NCBI GenBank assembly: GCA_003833135.1
Contig: QZLH01001275.1
Span: forward strand, 7,671 to 21,705
DNA length: 14,035 nucleotides
Source: Oehlia diaphana
Taxonomy: Eukaryota > Glomeromycota > Glomeromycetes > Glomerales > Glomeraceae
Direction of reading: 5' to 3'
In this document: piece after piece, positions 1-8,981 of the stretch
How the letters are laid out: each line of letters opens with the position of its first letter
How positions within the stretch are numbered: the first letter of the stretch is position 1
Program-made: the position numbers and the translations under genes
The notes under the pieces: model-generated
What the model saw: only the letters and a program-made list of their open reading frames with translations
The model's database searches: none
What the model was told of the DNA's origin: nothing

Positions 1-283
1 CCCCCCCCCCTTTATATCGTTACTATTAATATCCCTTTTATATTATTTTATTGTAATTATTTATATTATTATTTTAAACATAATATAAATAATTAAGTAA
101 AACGAAATATTTTATTTATTTTATTTTTATTTTATTTTATTTATTTTAATAGAAAAAATTTATATATATCTCGAAAAGAACAAAAATTAAATCAATCCCC
201 CTTTAACTCACCATATATTTATATATATATATTTTTTTATTTTTTATTTTTTTTATTTTATTTTCCTTCGGTTCTCTTAATAG
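1..283. other. AT-rich upstream region or intron ending in a splice acceptor
   Basis: The window opens with ten C residues, then about 270 bases of almost pure A/T with TTTTA-type tracts. A pyrimidine-rich stretch at about 241-281 ends in TTAATAG (AG at 282-283), directly before clear coding sequence, so it looks like the 3' end of an intron. I find no ATG in this stretch on the plus strand, so no initiating exon is visible here. The alternative is that it is promoter and 5' UTR, with translation starting at the ATG at 500. Confidence 0.5.
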
Positions 284-2137
284 CGACAAAGAAGAAGATC
301 GAATAGTTCAAGTAACATACTGGCCTCAACTATAAACATAAAAGCGGTCCGTTCTCCAAGGAGGAATGAGAACTTGGACGATACATCTGATAATAGTACA
401 GAAGAATATTTTGAAGATAATAAACTTGCTTCTTCAAATCGCACAATACCGCGTCCTCCTAGATTAGCTTTTGACACTCAACATAATTTAAGAATTCCCA
501 TGACGCCTCCTTCAAGGCAAGAATATAAAGCACACCACCAAAATCATTCACATATGTTGTTATCATCTTATAATAATAATATAAATAATAGTCATCATGA
601 CTATTATCACCACAATTTTTCTAATGGTTTATCTGGAAAAGAATCAAGGACAACAAGTTTTAGTAGTACAAAAAGCAATAAAAGTACTCATAGTATGAAT
701 AAATCATTAACCGCCTTCTATAATGAACGTATAGAGAAACGTACAAGTATGGCTTTTGATGATGAGGAAGATGATGATATTTGTTCTGATTCTGACTCTG
801 ATACAACTTTATCTGTTTCTTCTTCAACTTGTGGTGATGATGTTCGTGATAATAGAAGAAACAATCGTAATAATCAATTGGCTAAACAGGTATCATTGTT
901 ACGAAAGGAAATAGATGTTGTAAAAAGTTCTTTAGAAGGTTTACAAAAAGATCATAAGGAAATGTTAAATGAAAAAAAACAATTGGAACAACAATATCAG
1001 GAAACTAGATATGAAGTAACGAAAACTTTAGAGTGTAGTACTAATGATTTAATGGAATATAATGAATTATTAAATGCTAAAATGGAAACATTATCTTTAG
1101 AAATGGGTACACGTGACAATTCGGACTTTTCTCATTTTTCTGAGGATATTAGTATAATAAATAATTGTAATGGTGAATGGCCAATAGAATATACAAATAT
1201 TATGAACAATTGTGTACAACAGGCAAAAGAATTAGAATATTTCCAAGTTGAACTTGAAAAATCTAAACAAGATTTTCGTTTATTATTAAGTTTTAAAGAA
1301 GAAATTGAAAGAACTTTGGAAGAAAAAGAACGTGAATATTTAGAAAAACTTCGAGAATGTGAAGCTGTTGCTAATTATCAAGTTGGTACTATTGATTCCA
1401 TGGAGAAATTATTAAAAGAATTAGAAATAAAGATGGATAAATTACAGAATGAACAACGACAAGAACGTACTGGAAAACATAAACATAGTTCTTCACATTT
1501 GTCCGCAAGCAGTATATTAAGTAATGGTGAAAAACTTAAAAAGAAACATGCTCAAAAATCTTCTGTCGATATAAAGAATGTTTCTTTGCAAAATAATTCC
1601 TCAAATGACAATTCTACTGCTTCTGTGGAAGATTTAATACCTTCATATTGCTTATCTCCTCCACAGACACGTCGTCAGTCATGTACAAATCCAATAACAT
1701 TATTTACGGACGAAGAACGAATTCGACATCAAACACGTTTTTGTAAGTAGGCGAAATATTACTTACATACATCTCTATATTATTTAATAAATATAAAAAT
1801 CCTAATCTATAAATTTATTATTTTAGGTTTAGCAAGACGATGGGTTGAAGATGATGAGGTATCAATATGTCAACAAGCTGGTTGCAGTGTTAAATTTAAT
1901 TTATGGAATCGAAGGCATCATTGTCGGAGGTAAATTGATTTCTGAAATTATCGATCATTTTCTTATTCAAACTGTTAACTTACGTAATTTCATTGTCTTG
2001 TCTCATTTTATAGATGTGGTAATATATTTTGTAGTACACATAGCGCCTATTCCATGTTACTGTTTCCTGATGGTATCGAGGATTGGGGCGGTGTATGGTC
2101 AAGAGTATGTGAAAGTTGTTTTAAAGATTCAAAATAA
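284..2137 (+). CDS. Coiled-coil protein with C-terminal FYVE zinc finger (three exons, 5' partial)
   Basis: Exons are 284-1742, 1827-1929 and 2014-2137, giving 561 codons and a TAA stop at 2135-2137. The visible protein starts with a Ser/Arg/Asn-rich, low-complexity region, then an acidic patch near residues 159-173 (DDEEDDD, then SDSDSD). Two heptad-rich Lys/Glu/Leu coiled-coil stretches follow at roughly 198-255 and 315-395. A FYVE finger fills residues about 490-561: WVEDDEV (WxxD), a C-x4-C pair, the signature RRHHCRRCG, IFCSTHS and RVCESC. FYVE domains bind phosphatidylinositol 3-phosphate on endosomes or vacuoles, and the RRHHCR patch is the lipid contact. The coiled coils suggest dimerisation and tethering. 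The finger only assembles after splicing, which confirms the introns. No in-frame ATG occurs before 500, although 284-499 reads as coding, so a 5' exon is probably outside the window. The FYVE call is firm; the biological role is inferred from the family. Confidence 0.9.
1743..1826 (+). other. Intron, FYVE gene (84 bp)
   Basis: It begins GTAAGT and ends TTATTTTAG. Without splicing the frame stops two codons later (TAG at 1748). Splicing after the first base of a codon creates a Cys codon and leads straight into the WxxD motif of the FYVE domain. Confidence 0.93.
1930..2013 (+). other. Intron, FYVE gene (84 bp)
   Basis: It begins GTAAAT and ends TTTTATAG. Removing it joins HHCR to RCGNIFC and restores the FYVE signature. 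It has exactly the same length as the preceding intron. Confidence 0.93.
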
Positions 2138-3188
2138 GATTGTTTTTTAGTTGTAGTTTTCTAATTTAGGAATCATATGGACTATATTTTAAACTAATAC
2201 GGATAAAATCATGTCCACTTTGTTCATTTTTGTATTATACTATATACATGTACACTTATTTTAAAGAATTATTATTTAATTATTTTGTTTTTTTTAGTAT
2301 AGGAAAAATACTTTTTTCGAAAAAAAAAAGAGTTATATTATCATGAATTAAAGCATAATTAATTTATTAACAAAAGAATTATTTAGTATATAGGGATAAA
2401 AATTTTTTGTAATATTTGTAATATATATATATATTATGTATACATAAAACAATAATTTTTTAATTCGGTCTTGTGATCAAGATAATCATATAATACTACA
2501 ATGTATTTCCATTATGTTTTTGTAAAACTAGGAAAAAGTCTGAAGTGCTGCTTAAGGTCACGTGCCGAACGGACATCCCAGACATTTTGTATCACCTTTC
2601 AACGTTAGTAAAGAATTTCGCAGATTTTACTTTAGAATTTTTCTTACTCATGTAATTATCATGTAAGTTGTAATGAAAATGAAACTTCTCATAAAACCTT
2701 TAAATGTAATAATAACATTGTCATTTATTAATTACACAATCAAAAAAATCAATCAATCAATATACTTTTAAATAAATGAACATAAATTTGATATTATTAA
2801 ATACAATGATTCATAAAAAAATTGGTCTTCTCTTTATCTCTCTTTCATTTCACAATTACTAAGAGTTAATGAAATAGTTGTACAAAATGTTGCTAGAAAA
2901 TATGGAAAAGGTATGCAGAATAATGACTAATAATCCAATTTTAGATGTAATTATTGAATAGTATTCCTATTTATTTGTACTATATAATGAGTATATTGCA
3001 AGAGCTGTACTTGGTGCTATAAAAAGTATAATAATGCTTGATGATCTAGCAATCATTATTCAATGAAATACCTCTAGTTTTAATGATAACCCAGTGAATT
3101 TTGGTTTAAAAATGGCATTGCTAATCAGAACAAACTATTTTTAACTATTTTACAACAAATGGAGAAATAGATATTTATGGGTAAAACA
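2138..3188. other. FYVE gene 3' flank and AT-rich intergenic sequence
   Basis: The first 150 or so bases after the stop are probably 3' UTR; no strong AATAAA signal stands out. A short GC-richer patch with CACGTGCCGAACGG lies at about 2545-2590. The rest is AT-rich, with a TA run near 2420 and TCAA microsatellite steps near 2745-2760. No gene or recognisable element was found. Confidence 0.5.
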
Positions 3189-3190
3189 TA

Positions 3191-3216
3191 CTGTATAGTT
3201 CTGAAATTAAGCAACC
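3191..3216 (+). repeat. Left terminal inverted repeat of the 489-bp MITE
   Basis: 26 bases, identical to the reverse complement of 3654-3679, immediately preceded by TA. Confidence 0.95.
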
Positions 3217-3653
3217 TCTGAAAATAAGCACCCTTCCAATTATTATAGTTCTGAAATAAGCAACTCATGTACTTCTGTAATAAAAAATTAATAAACGTAA
3301 TAAAGAAACATTTACTAATATTGCTAAAATCACCTAACATTTCAAAATAATGGATAATTTTATTAAGTATTATAAACATTAATTATGCAAAATTGTTCCA
3401 AATTACAGTAACTCTTAACAACTCTTTCTCTAATGATGCTATTATATCTTCTCTTTTTTTGTGGCAAACTGTATAGTGAATTTAAATTGAAATATAAAAA
3501 ACAAGAATTCATGGCTAATTTATAGATCACAATATTGTACAGATTATTTATTTGATCATTTAAATACTCAGTTTTTTTCAGATTTTTTAGATTTTTTAGA
3601 TTTTTATTCAAAAAAAAACTACCTTGAAATTAAGCAACTTTATAATAAAAAAA

Positions 3654-3679
3654 GGTTGCTTAATTTCAGAACTATACAG
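3654..3679 (-). repeat. Right terminal inverted repeat of the 489-bp MITE
   Basis: 26 bases, identical in reverse complement to 3191-3216, immediately followed by TA. Confidence 0.95.
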
Positions 3680-3681
3680 TA

Positions 3682-5280
3682 ATATTTGTATTTAAAATTA
3701 ATGATAACCTTGAATAGTATAAGTATCATATTTCTAGATGGTATTAGAAAAATTTTATTTTATCATTTGAATCCTTTATATCAGTTTTTTCATATTATTC
3801 TTTTTCTTTTCTTTGAATAGGGTCTGCTACTAGACAGATATTCCAGACTTATATGTATCTATTGTAATAATTCATAATTGATACTAGATAGTGTTGTGAT
3901 CCAAATGAATCTATGATCCATCAATTTGACTCAAAATGATTCAAATATTCATAATAGATCTGCAAATTCATCTGTTACCCATCCAAATATTTACTAAATG
4001 TATCTAGGTATACAATTTTTTTAAATATAGAAAAACAGCAATTGCAATCCAAGAATCTCTTTTCAAATACATAGCCATACAGAAGTTAATGACTGAAATA
4101 ACATCTGTGAAATGGTCAAAAGATTTCTGTGATATAATTAATAAGGTAAATAAACTGTACTTAAAAAGAATATGTGTGAAGATAAAATTAGAGATACCTA
4201 TTATAAAAAATTTTGTATAGGAAGCATAAGATGGGATCCCATATTTATGTAATCAAAAAAAGTAATTATTAAAAAATAAGGCACCTTCACCTAATTTTAT
4301 AATCTGAGAACAATCAGAAAGATTTATATTTGAGCAGATATTCTGAAAAAGATTAGATACTTATTTAAAAACCTGCTAACTAGTTAGAAAATATTCCTAA
4401 CCTAATATATGAATTTTGGAAATAAAAAAGCATCTGAAACTGTACATTCTGACTAAGTTCTATATATGCAATTCAAAATGATTCGCATAAACTAATATAA
4501 TATAATAATATAATTAAAGTATTGTAAAAATGAAGGTAAGGTATATTCTACTATATAAATAATATTTTAAAATGACTCAGAACTTAACTCAACTTAACTC
4601 ATGAGGCACACTAGCACTCTTTGAGGTCTTCAGTAATAATATAATTAGAGATCAAATATTTTTACTATACCAAATATCTTACCTAACTCTAAAGTACTGA
4701 AAATGTTATGTTTTGCATTCAGCTTTTCTTTGAATAAAACTGAATTAATATTTCATTAACCTTTTCACTTATCATTAAAAGATCTTTAATATTTTTCAAT
4801 CAAGCTATATAAGTATCTATGGAATCATTTTTCTTGATCCTCTGAAATTTTTGTAATTAGACTCTAACTTTAACTCTTCCTAAAGGATCTCATAAAGTAA
4901 TTTTTTAAAATTTACAGACATTAATAGATTCAACAAGTTAGATTTAGAAGTAGTAGCTTTCACAGTGGCAGAAATCATAATAGGAGTTGTTTTAACTGTC
5001 TTACTTAAAATTGACTTAAGTTTCAAGATACTCAAACTCTTACACAAATCTGATAATTACTATTCTTATTTAAAATAATTTTCAAATTATCATAATATAT
5101 AGTATTTGCATCAAGATCCATAGCATTATAAATTCCTTATTGCTTGAAACTTTTTCACAATTTGTCTAGCCATTCAATTTACTTTAATAATATCAAGATC
5201 ATCTTAAAAATTATTCAATTAGCAGTATCTAAATCATTACAATACAATGCATCTGTATAGTCTTAGTTAGACAAATTTAA
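3682..5280. other. AT-rich degenerate sequence, no intact gene
   Basis: No intact open frame was found. Repeated GATCCA/GATTCA-type words at about 3897-3990 and AACTTAACTC repeats at about 4581-4600 look like subterminal repeats of a decayed element, but no matching target duplication was found. Minus-strand translation of about 4780-5250 yields broken coding-like pieces with many stops and no recognised family. A 12-bp palindrome, ATGGGATCCCAT, lies near 4232. Confidence 0.45.
4026..4218 (+). pseudogene. Short open coding-like fragment, family unknown
   Basis: A frame of about 63 codons is open from near 4029 to the TAG at about 4218. It includes the peptides AIAIQESLFKYIAIQKLM and TSVKWSKDFCDIINK. 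Its composition is more protein-like than the flanks: mixed hydrophobic and charged residues, Trp and Cys, a short amphipathic segment. It has no ATG at its left edge. The GTAAAT after DIINK could be a splice donor, making the first 40 or so residues an exon remnant. I do not recognise the family. Confidence 0.3.
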
Positions 5281-6060
5281 CTGGTATATACAGGCGATTG
5301 TGATAAATCAGATCTTTGATAAATTGAATTTGGTATTATTTCAGATTTTTCTTCCAGAACCAAATCTGTCATATTAAAACAATTGCAATATACCAGATTT
5401 TATTAGTAAAGTCACAATATTTCATAAGTCAGATTTGATTTTATATCAGTTATATCAAAAAAATCTTGATACAATATGTAATGAAAATAATTGTAGTTAT
5501 AAAAAATCCTATGTTTCAATCATCATATAATGTAATTAAATGAAATTAAATTAATATGAAATCCTATTAATTATAAAGTTAAATAAATAAAAAAAAAATT
5601 ATAAATTATTATTTAAATTTTTACAAAATATTTATATATATATTTTTTTTTTAAATTAAAAAAAAATTGTCAAATTTTAATTAATCAGAAGTTTGATTAA
5701 ATTTAAAAATATCTCAGCAATTAGTAATTCAAATTGGATAAAATTTTAATATGTTATAAATTAGATATTTTTATATAAAATGTAAAAATTTGAAATTATT
5801 TGACTTGCTAGTTTAGAGAGATTTTTAAATTTTAAAGATTGACAAAAATTATAATGTAAATCATTAATAAATGTAGTTCAATATCAATTTCTTGCCAACT
5901 AGTGATTAAATTGAGAAAAATTTCCATATATTATAAGTTTAGATTCATTCTTTAAAATAAAAAAATTTTTGTTTGGTTTATATTACTGATTAATAAAAAA
6001 ATTAATGAAATATATCAATCACAATTATTTTTGTTACACTCTGTATATCAATTTTTTCCT
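5281..6060. mobile_element. Possible decayed mariner-like element or diverged tandem repeat
   Basis: The right edge, read on the minus strand from about 6050, starts TATACAGAGTGTAACAAAAA, a form resembling mariner-like termini. At the left, about 5285, TATACAGGCGATTGTGATAA could be a diverged partner. Inside, two diverged direct copies (starting near 5717 and 5894, about 177 bases apart) share the order CAA-TAGT-ATT-AAATTG followed by an ATTTT/ATATTATAA motif. No transposase frame survives. This is a weak call based on edge resemblance. Confidence 0.3.
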
Positions 6061-6690
6061 AATTTGACATTAATGCATCCTTTTTTAGCATACCTTTATA
6101 TTATTGTAATTTTAAAAAAAATGCTTAATTCCAGCTGAAATTATTAATTTTGGCCAGAATTAAAAATTAATTATTTTATATCACAAATATTGCATATTTT
6201 TTTAATATCTTAATCAAAGTTTTGGAAATAGCTTTATTTTTCTGTATATCTTATATAAAATCAGATTATTAATATATCAAATATCTTTCACCTGTGTATA
6301 ACAAATAGTTCTTTTATAATAATAAAATGGATAAATCTAATTGTAACATCCTGTTACATGTCTTATTTGTAACAACTCCTAATTTTATCCAATTAAAATT
6401 TAAGATCAGGTGTAATGTAAACAAAAAATAAAAGATCAGTCATGTAACCAAGACAAAAGGATTTTTTAAAAAATTTCAAAAAACTGCTTATAACTTAAAA
6501 TTTTGTCTATAAAACTGTTTTAAGTATATTAAGTAAAAGTTTTCCAAATTAAATTTTGCATACAAAAATTTTATTTGTAAAATTCTTCCAAAGAATCAGA
6601 ATTTGTAGCTAACATTAATGAATAATGAAGAACTTACTCACAATATTGAAAAGGTAAAAAAATTTACAAATGACATTTTTTTATACCTTT
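6061..6690. other. AT-rich intergenic stretch
   Basis: No gene was seen. A TTTTGGCCAGAATT word at about 6149 resembles the GGCCAA words found in hAT-like debris further right. A cluster of TGTAACA/TGTTACA words lies at about 6342-6376. Confidence 0.4.
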
Positions 6691-6691
6691 A

Positions 6692-6856
6692 CAGCAAATT
6701 GCAAAATTGTGTGACCACCTTATAGTTTTTCAATTTAAAAATTTTATATTTTTGATTTCTCAAAAATCAGTAAAAAATCAAGTGTTTATTTGACTTATTA
6801 AAATGAAAATAGAACTCAAACTAAAAATTATAAGGTGGTCGCACAAATTTGTAATG
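6692..6856. mobile_element. Small hairpin MITE, about 165 bp
   Basis: Two arms are inverted complements: 6701-6730 (containing TGTGTGACCACCTTATAG) and 6823-6852 (CTATAAT/GGTGGTCGCACA in inverse). They match over about 28 bases with a few differences, notably GTGTG against GTGCG. Outer edges sit next to TA dinucleotides (6690-6691 and 6857-6858), consistent with a Tc1/mariner-type target duplication, but the outermost bases align only with gaps. The roughly 90-base spacer has no coding capacity. Confidence 0.65.
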
Positions 6857-6858
6857 TA

Positions 6859-7645
6859 TAAAGATTGATGAGGAAAGAGTGTACAGTGAACAAAATACTG
6901 GAACATGGTGGAAAAATGTGAAAAAAATCATTTTGAATAGTTCAAAGCTTTTTTCTATAATACTATACTCAGATGTCACTAATATTAACACATTAGAAAA
7001 AAGTTAATTCTATCCTATTTAGATGCAATAAACAGTTATTCCAATCTTACAACCTAAAATAAACAATTAGTCTTTACAAATCTATTCTAACTTAGGAATT
7101 TTCTGACAATATCAACAAATTATGCTAAGCTAGGCTGTACTCTCAACTTTTGCTCTTTAAAGCAAACTTATGAGTGATCTCACACTCTTGATCCTGTTTC
7201 AAACTCAAAGAGTGTTTCAATATTAACCAATCTACTGGTTTTATACTGATGCCATACTTCTTCTCTCAACATCAACAATAGACTTTCATCCATTTCTCAT
7301 ACTAATAAGGCTTCATCTTATTCTTCTCTAACAATAAAGAATGATCAGTTTTCCTTTTCTACTGCCCATACTCCTAATGAAAAAAACTCCTGAATACATT
7401 TTTATAAAATTTCTGCATAATGATTTTTTTATAAAATAATCCTTTTTATTAAATTTTATTACATTTAAGAGTAGAAAAGAGTCTGAATGTTTGTTACAGG
7501 CTTTAAAAATTTTCCTTTATAGAGAATGGTATTCTCAAGAATTTATTGAAGATGTTTGGTGATGTCACAAACCCTAAGAATTTTACAGCTCAAGCCCAAC
7601 TGATGAATATATAACTTACTATTTCCAGTTATAGGATCATTTTTT
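6859..7645. other. Intergenic region with weak coding-like traces
   Basis: A Ser/Thr-rich frame of 47 codons is open at 7250-7390 (for example the peptide NDQFSFSTAHTPNEKNS), and a broken stretch near 7515-7620 reads REWYSQEFIEDVW before a stop. Neither has a start codon or a recognised motif, and their base composition is less AT-rich than the surroundings. They may be exon remnants of a lost gene or transposon. Confidence 0.3.
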
Positions 7646-7755
7646 CAGTATTGGCCATTGGCAATTTGGCCAGACTTGGCCATTATCTGTTTGGCTATTT
7701 AGCCACAGCCAAATGGCCTAGTTTTAAATTTTGGCTGGCCAAAAAATGGCCAAAA
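7646..7755. repeat. Probable hAT-type end with TGGCCA subterminal repeats
   Basis: From CAGTATTGGCCATTGGC at 7646 there are at least five TGGCCA/TGGCC words in about 105 bases, in both orientations, in a genome with few GGCC. hAT elements usually begin CA or TA followed by a G-rich start and carry short subterminal transposase-binding repeats. The hAT transposase remnant ends about 110 bases further right with its C-terminus facing this end, as expected for an element terminus. The opposite end was not found with confidence, so no target duplication could be checked. Confidence 0.5.
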
Positions 7756-7863
7756 ATTAAAAAAGTAACTACTTAAAATTATTTAAGTTAATTTGAAGTA
7801 TTTTCATTAACAAAAAATGGGGCATCTAAATTATCAATAAAAATGTCTCTTATATTTATTCCA

Positions 7864-8400
7864 TTAAGCTTCATTATCTAATGCAGGATGTGTTCTATTA
7901 AATAAAAATTCATTAATATTTATATCATCATCACAATGTAAATCAGTTACAGCACTCAACTCTGCTTCTTTTTTCTAGAAATTTCCTTTTTTGGATTTCT
8001 AAGTTAATAGGATTTTTTTCTTGATTCTCTAAATTTGTATTATTATTACTATTAATATTTATAGGAACTATCAGTTCAGAAATATTTTCTTCCATTTTTT
8101 GTTGTTAAATAGTTTTTACTTCATTAACCCTATGTTTATATGAAATTGCAGCACGTAATTTGCTCATTTTAAGTGTTTTTTCATACTATTTAAAAAGTAA
8201 ATTATTTATAATTACATTAAATTATAATTTTTTTAATAGATTTAAAATAATATTATTTTACTTACATTTAATCTATTGCACCTTTTGGTATGTAGAAATC
8301 CCATATTTGACTAAAGCCTTTCTACTGATGCTGCATTAATACAGATTTCAAAAATTCATTATGCGACACAAAACTCAATATTTTAAATATCATCTTCAAA
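7864..8400 (-). pseudogene. hAT-family transposase, C-terminal remnant
   Basis: Minus-strand translation shows the hAT C-terminal dimerisation signature: NAASVERL, a TAG stop where a Trp or Phe codon is expected, then SNMGFLHTKRCNRLN. An 80-bp intron (8186-8265, GTAAGT to AAATAG on the minus strand) joins this to YEKTLKMSKLRAAISYKHR. A TAA follows VKTI, then Asn-rich sequence, one frameshift near the AGAAAAAAGAAG tract at about 7970, and the acidic tail DDDINI with NEFLFNRTHPALDNEA before the TAA at 7866-7864. hAT transposases cut and paste DNA by a DDE mechanism and dimerise through this C-terminal region. At least two nonsense changes and a frameshift make it non-functional. The N-terminal BED finger and catalytic core are not recognisable upstream. 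Confidence 0.82.
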
Positions 8401-8491
8401 TTGATTAGATTGTTTGTTCATCAAAAGGATATACTTCTTCTAAAATTTTCATATTCACATAAAATTGATTTTGATTTTGTTTTTGTCCAAG

Positions 8492-8981
8492 TTTTGTAAT
8501 AATAAATTAGTCACTTACTAAGATATATATTATATGATTTAAATTTTGGATATTATCTTTGGAGCCATGATAAAAGTAAAAGTAGCTGTTCCCAACTTTG
8601 TGAAGTCAATCAAGTATTTCTCACTAAGTTCTATGTCATCATGACATACAGTACTTCATACAGTTGTACTTTATTACATTGCAGAATATCCAAAATTATA
8701 CAGTATGGTTTAAGTATTTTTACAAAGGAGATGTTAGATAATGAAGAATTAGATGTAGTAAATCCAATTATTACAGTTAGAAAGGGAAGGCCACCAGGAA
8801 AGGTAAAAAGTGCTGTTGAAATTTAAAATAAGGAAAGCAGAAGATATTGTTTAAAATCAATTGACCTTAATGTTCAAAAAGGTGGTGACGAAACTCAAAT
8901 TAGGTAATAGCAGGGTAATAGATTTATTGGTTAAAAATTATTTAGAAGTAACGAAGTTTTTTTTTTGTAATAATAAATTAG
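8492..8981. repeat. 19-bp direct repeat bracketing a MULE fragment
   Basis: The 19 bases TTTTGTAATAATAAATTAG occur at 8492-8510 and again at 8963-8981. The segment between contains a transposase fragment of a different family (about 8698-8907) and lies just upstream of the hAT remnant. The repeats could be a target duplication from insertion of the fragment, but they are AT-rich and longer than the 9-11 bases usual for MULE transposons. Confidence 0.4.
8698..8907 (+). pseudogene. MULE/FAR1-like transposase C-terminal tail fragment
   Basis: The plus-strand frame reads EMLDNEELDVVNPII, then TVRKGRPPGKVKSAVEI, a TAA at 8824-8826, and continues in the same frame as NKESRRYCLKSIDLNVQ and GGDETQI to a TAA at 8905. 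The RKGRPPGK-KSA-E block is the basic, AT-hook-like tail I associate with MULE transposase proteins of these fungi, and the internal TAA fits a single CAA-to-TAA change. The ATG at 8641 belongs to an open frame whose first part does not look homologous. The catalytic and SWIM domains are absent. The family call is from memory of family wording, not a search. Confidence 0.55.

Larger units (their letters stand above)
3189..3681. mobile_element. Non-autonomous Tc1/mariner-like MITE, 489 bp
   Basis: Perfect 26-bp terminal inverted repeats lie at 3191-3216 and 3654-3679. The left one begins CTGTATAGTTCTGAAATTAA and both end in GCAACC/GGTTGC. The element is flanked by TA on each side (3189-3190 and 3680-3681), the target duplication typical of Tc1/mariner elements. 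Degenerate internal copies of the TIR motif occur at about 3244-3263 (GTTCTGAAATAAGCAAC), about 3468-3480 and about 3622-3640. The internal minus-strand open frames are AT-rich and resemble no transposase, so this is a deletion derivative or MITE. The perfect TIRs suggest recent activity. Superfamily assignment rests on the TA duplication and is moderately secure. Confidence 0.88.

Noticed and set aside
277..477. Minus-strand open frame opposite the FYVE gene start
   Set aside because: Antisense shadow of the Ser/Asn-rich coding exon; it crosses the splice acceptor and has no motif.
1845..2150. Plus-strand 101-codon open frame with hydrophobic composition
   Set aside because: It runs through a clear intron in the wrong frame of FYVE exons 2 and 3; the correct frame gives the FYVE domain.
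3125..3611. Two minus-strand open frames of 82-84 codons
   Set aside because: They lie across or within the 489-bp MITE, are built of AT-rich codons (Asn/Leu/Lys/Ile), and show no transposase motif.
3889..4613. Possible hAT element with ends TAGTGTTGTGATCC and an inverse TAGTGTGCC
   Set aside because: Only the first six bases match between ends, and the flanking eight-base segments (ATACTAGA and GCACTCTT) are not a target duplication.
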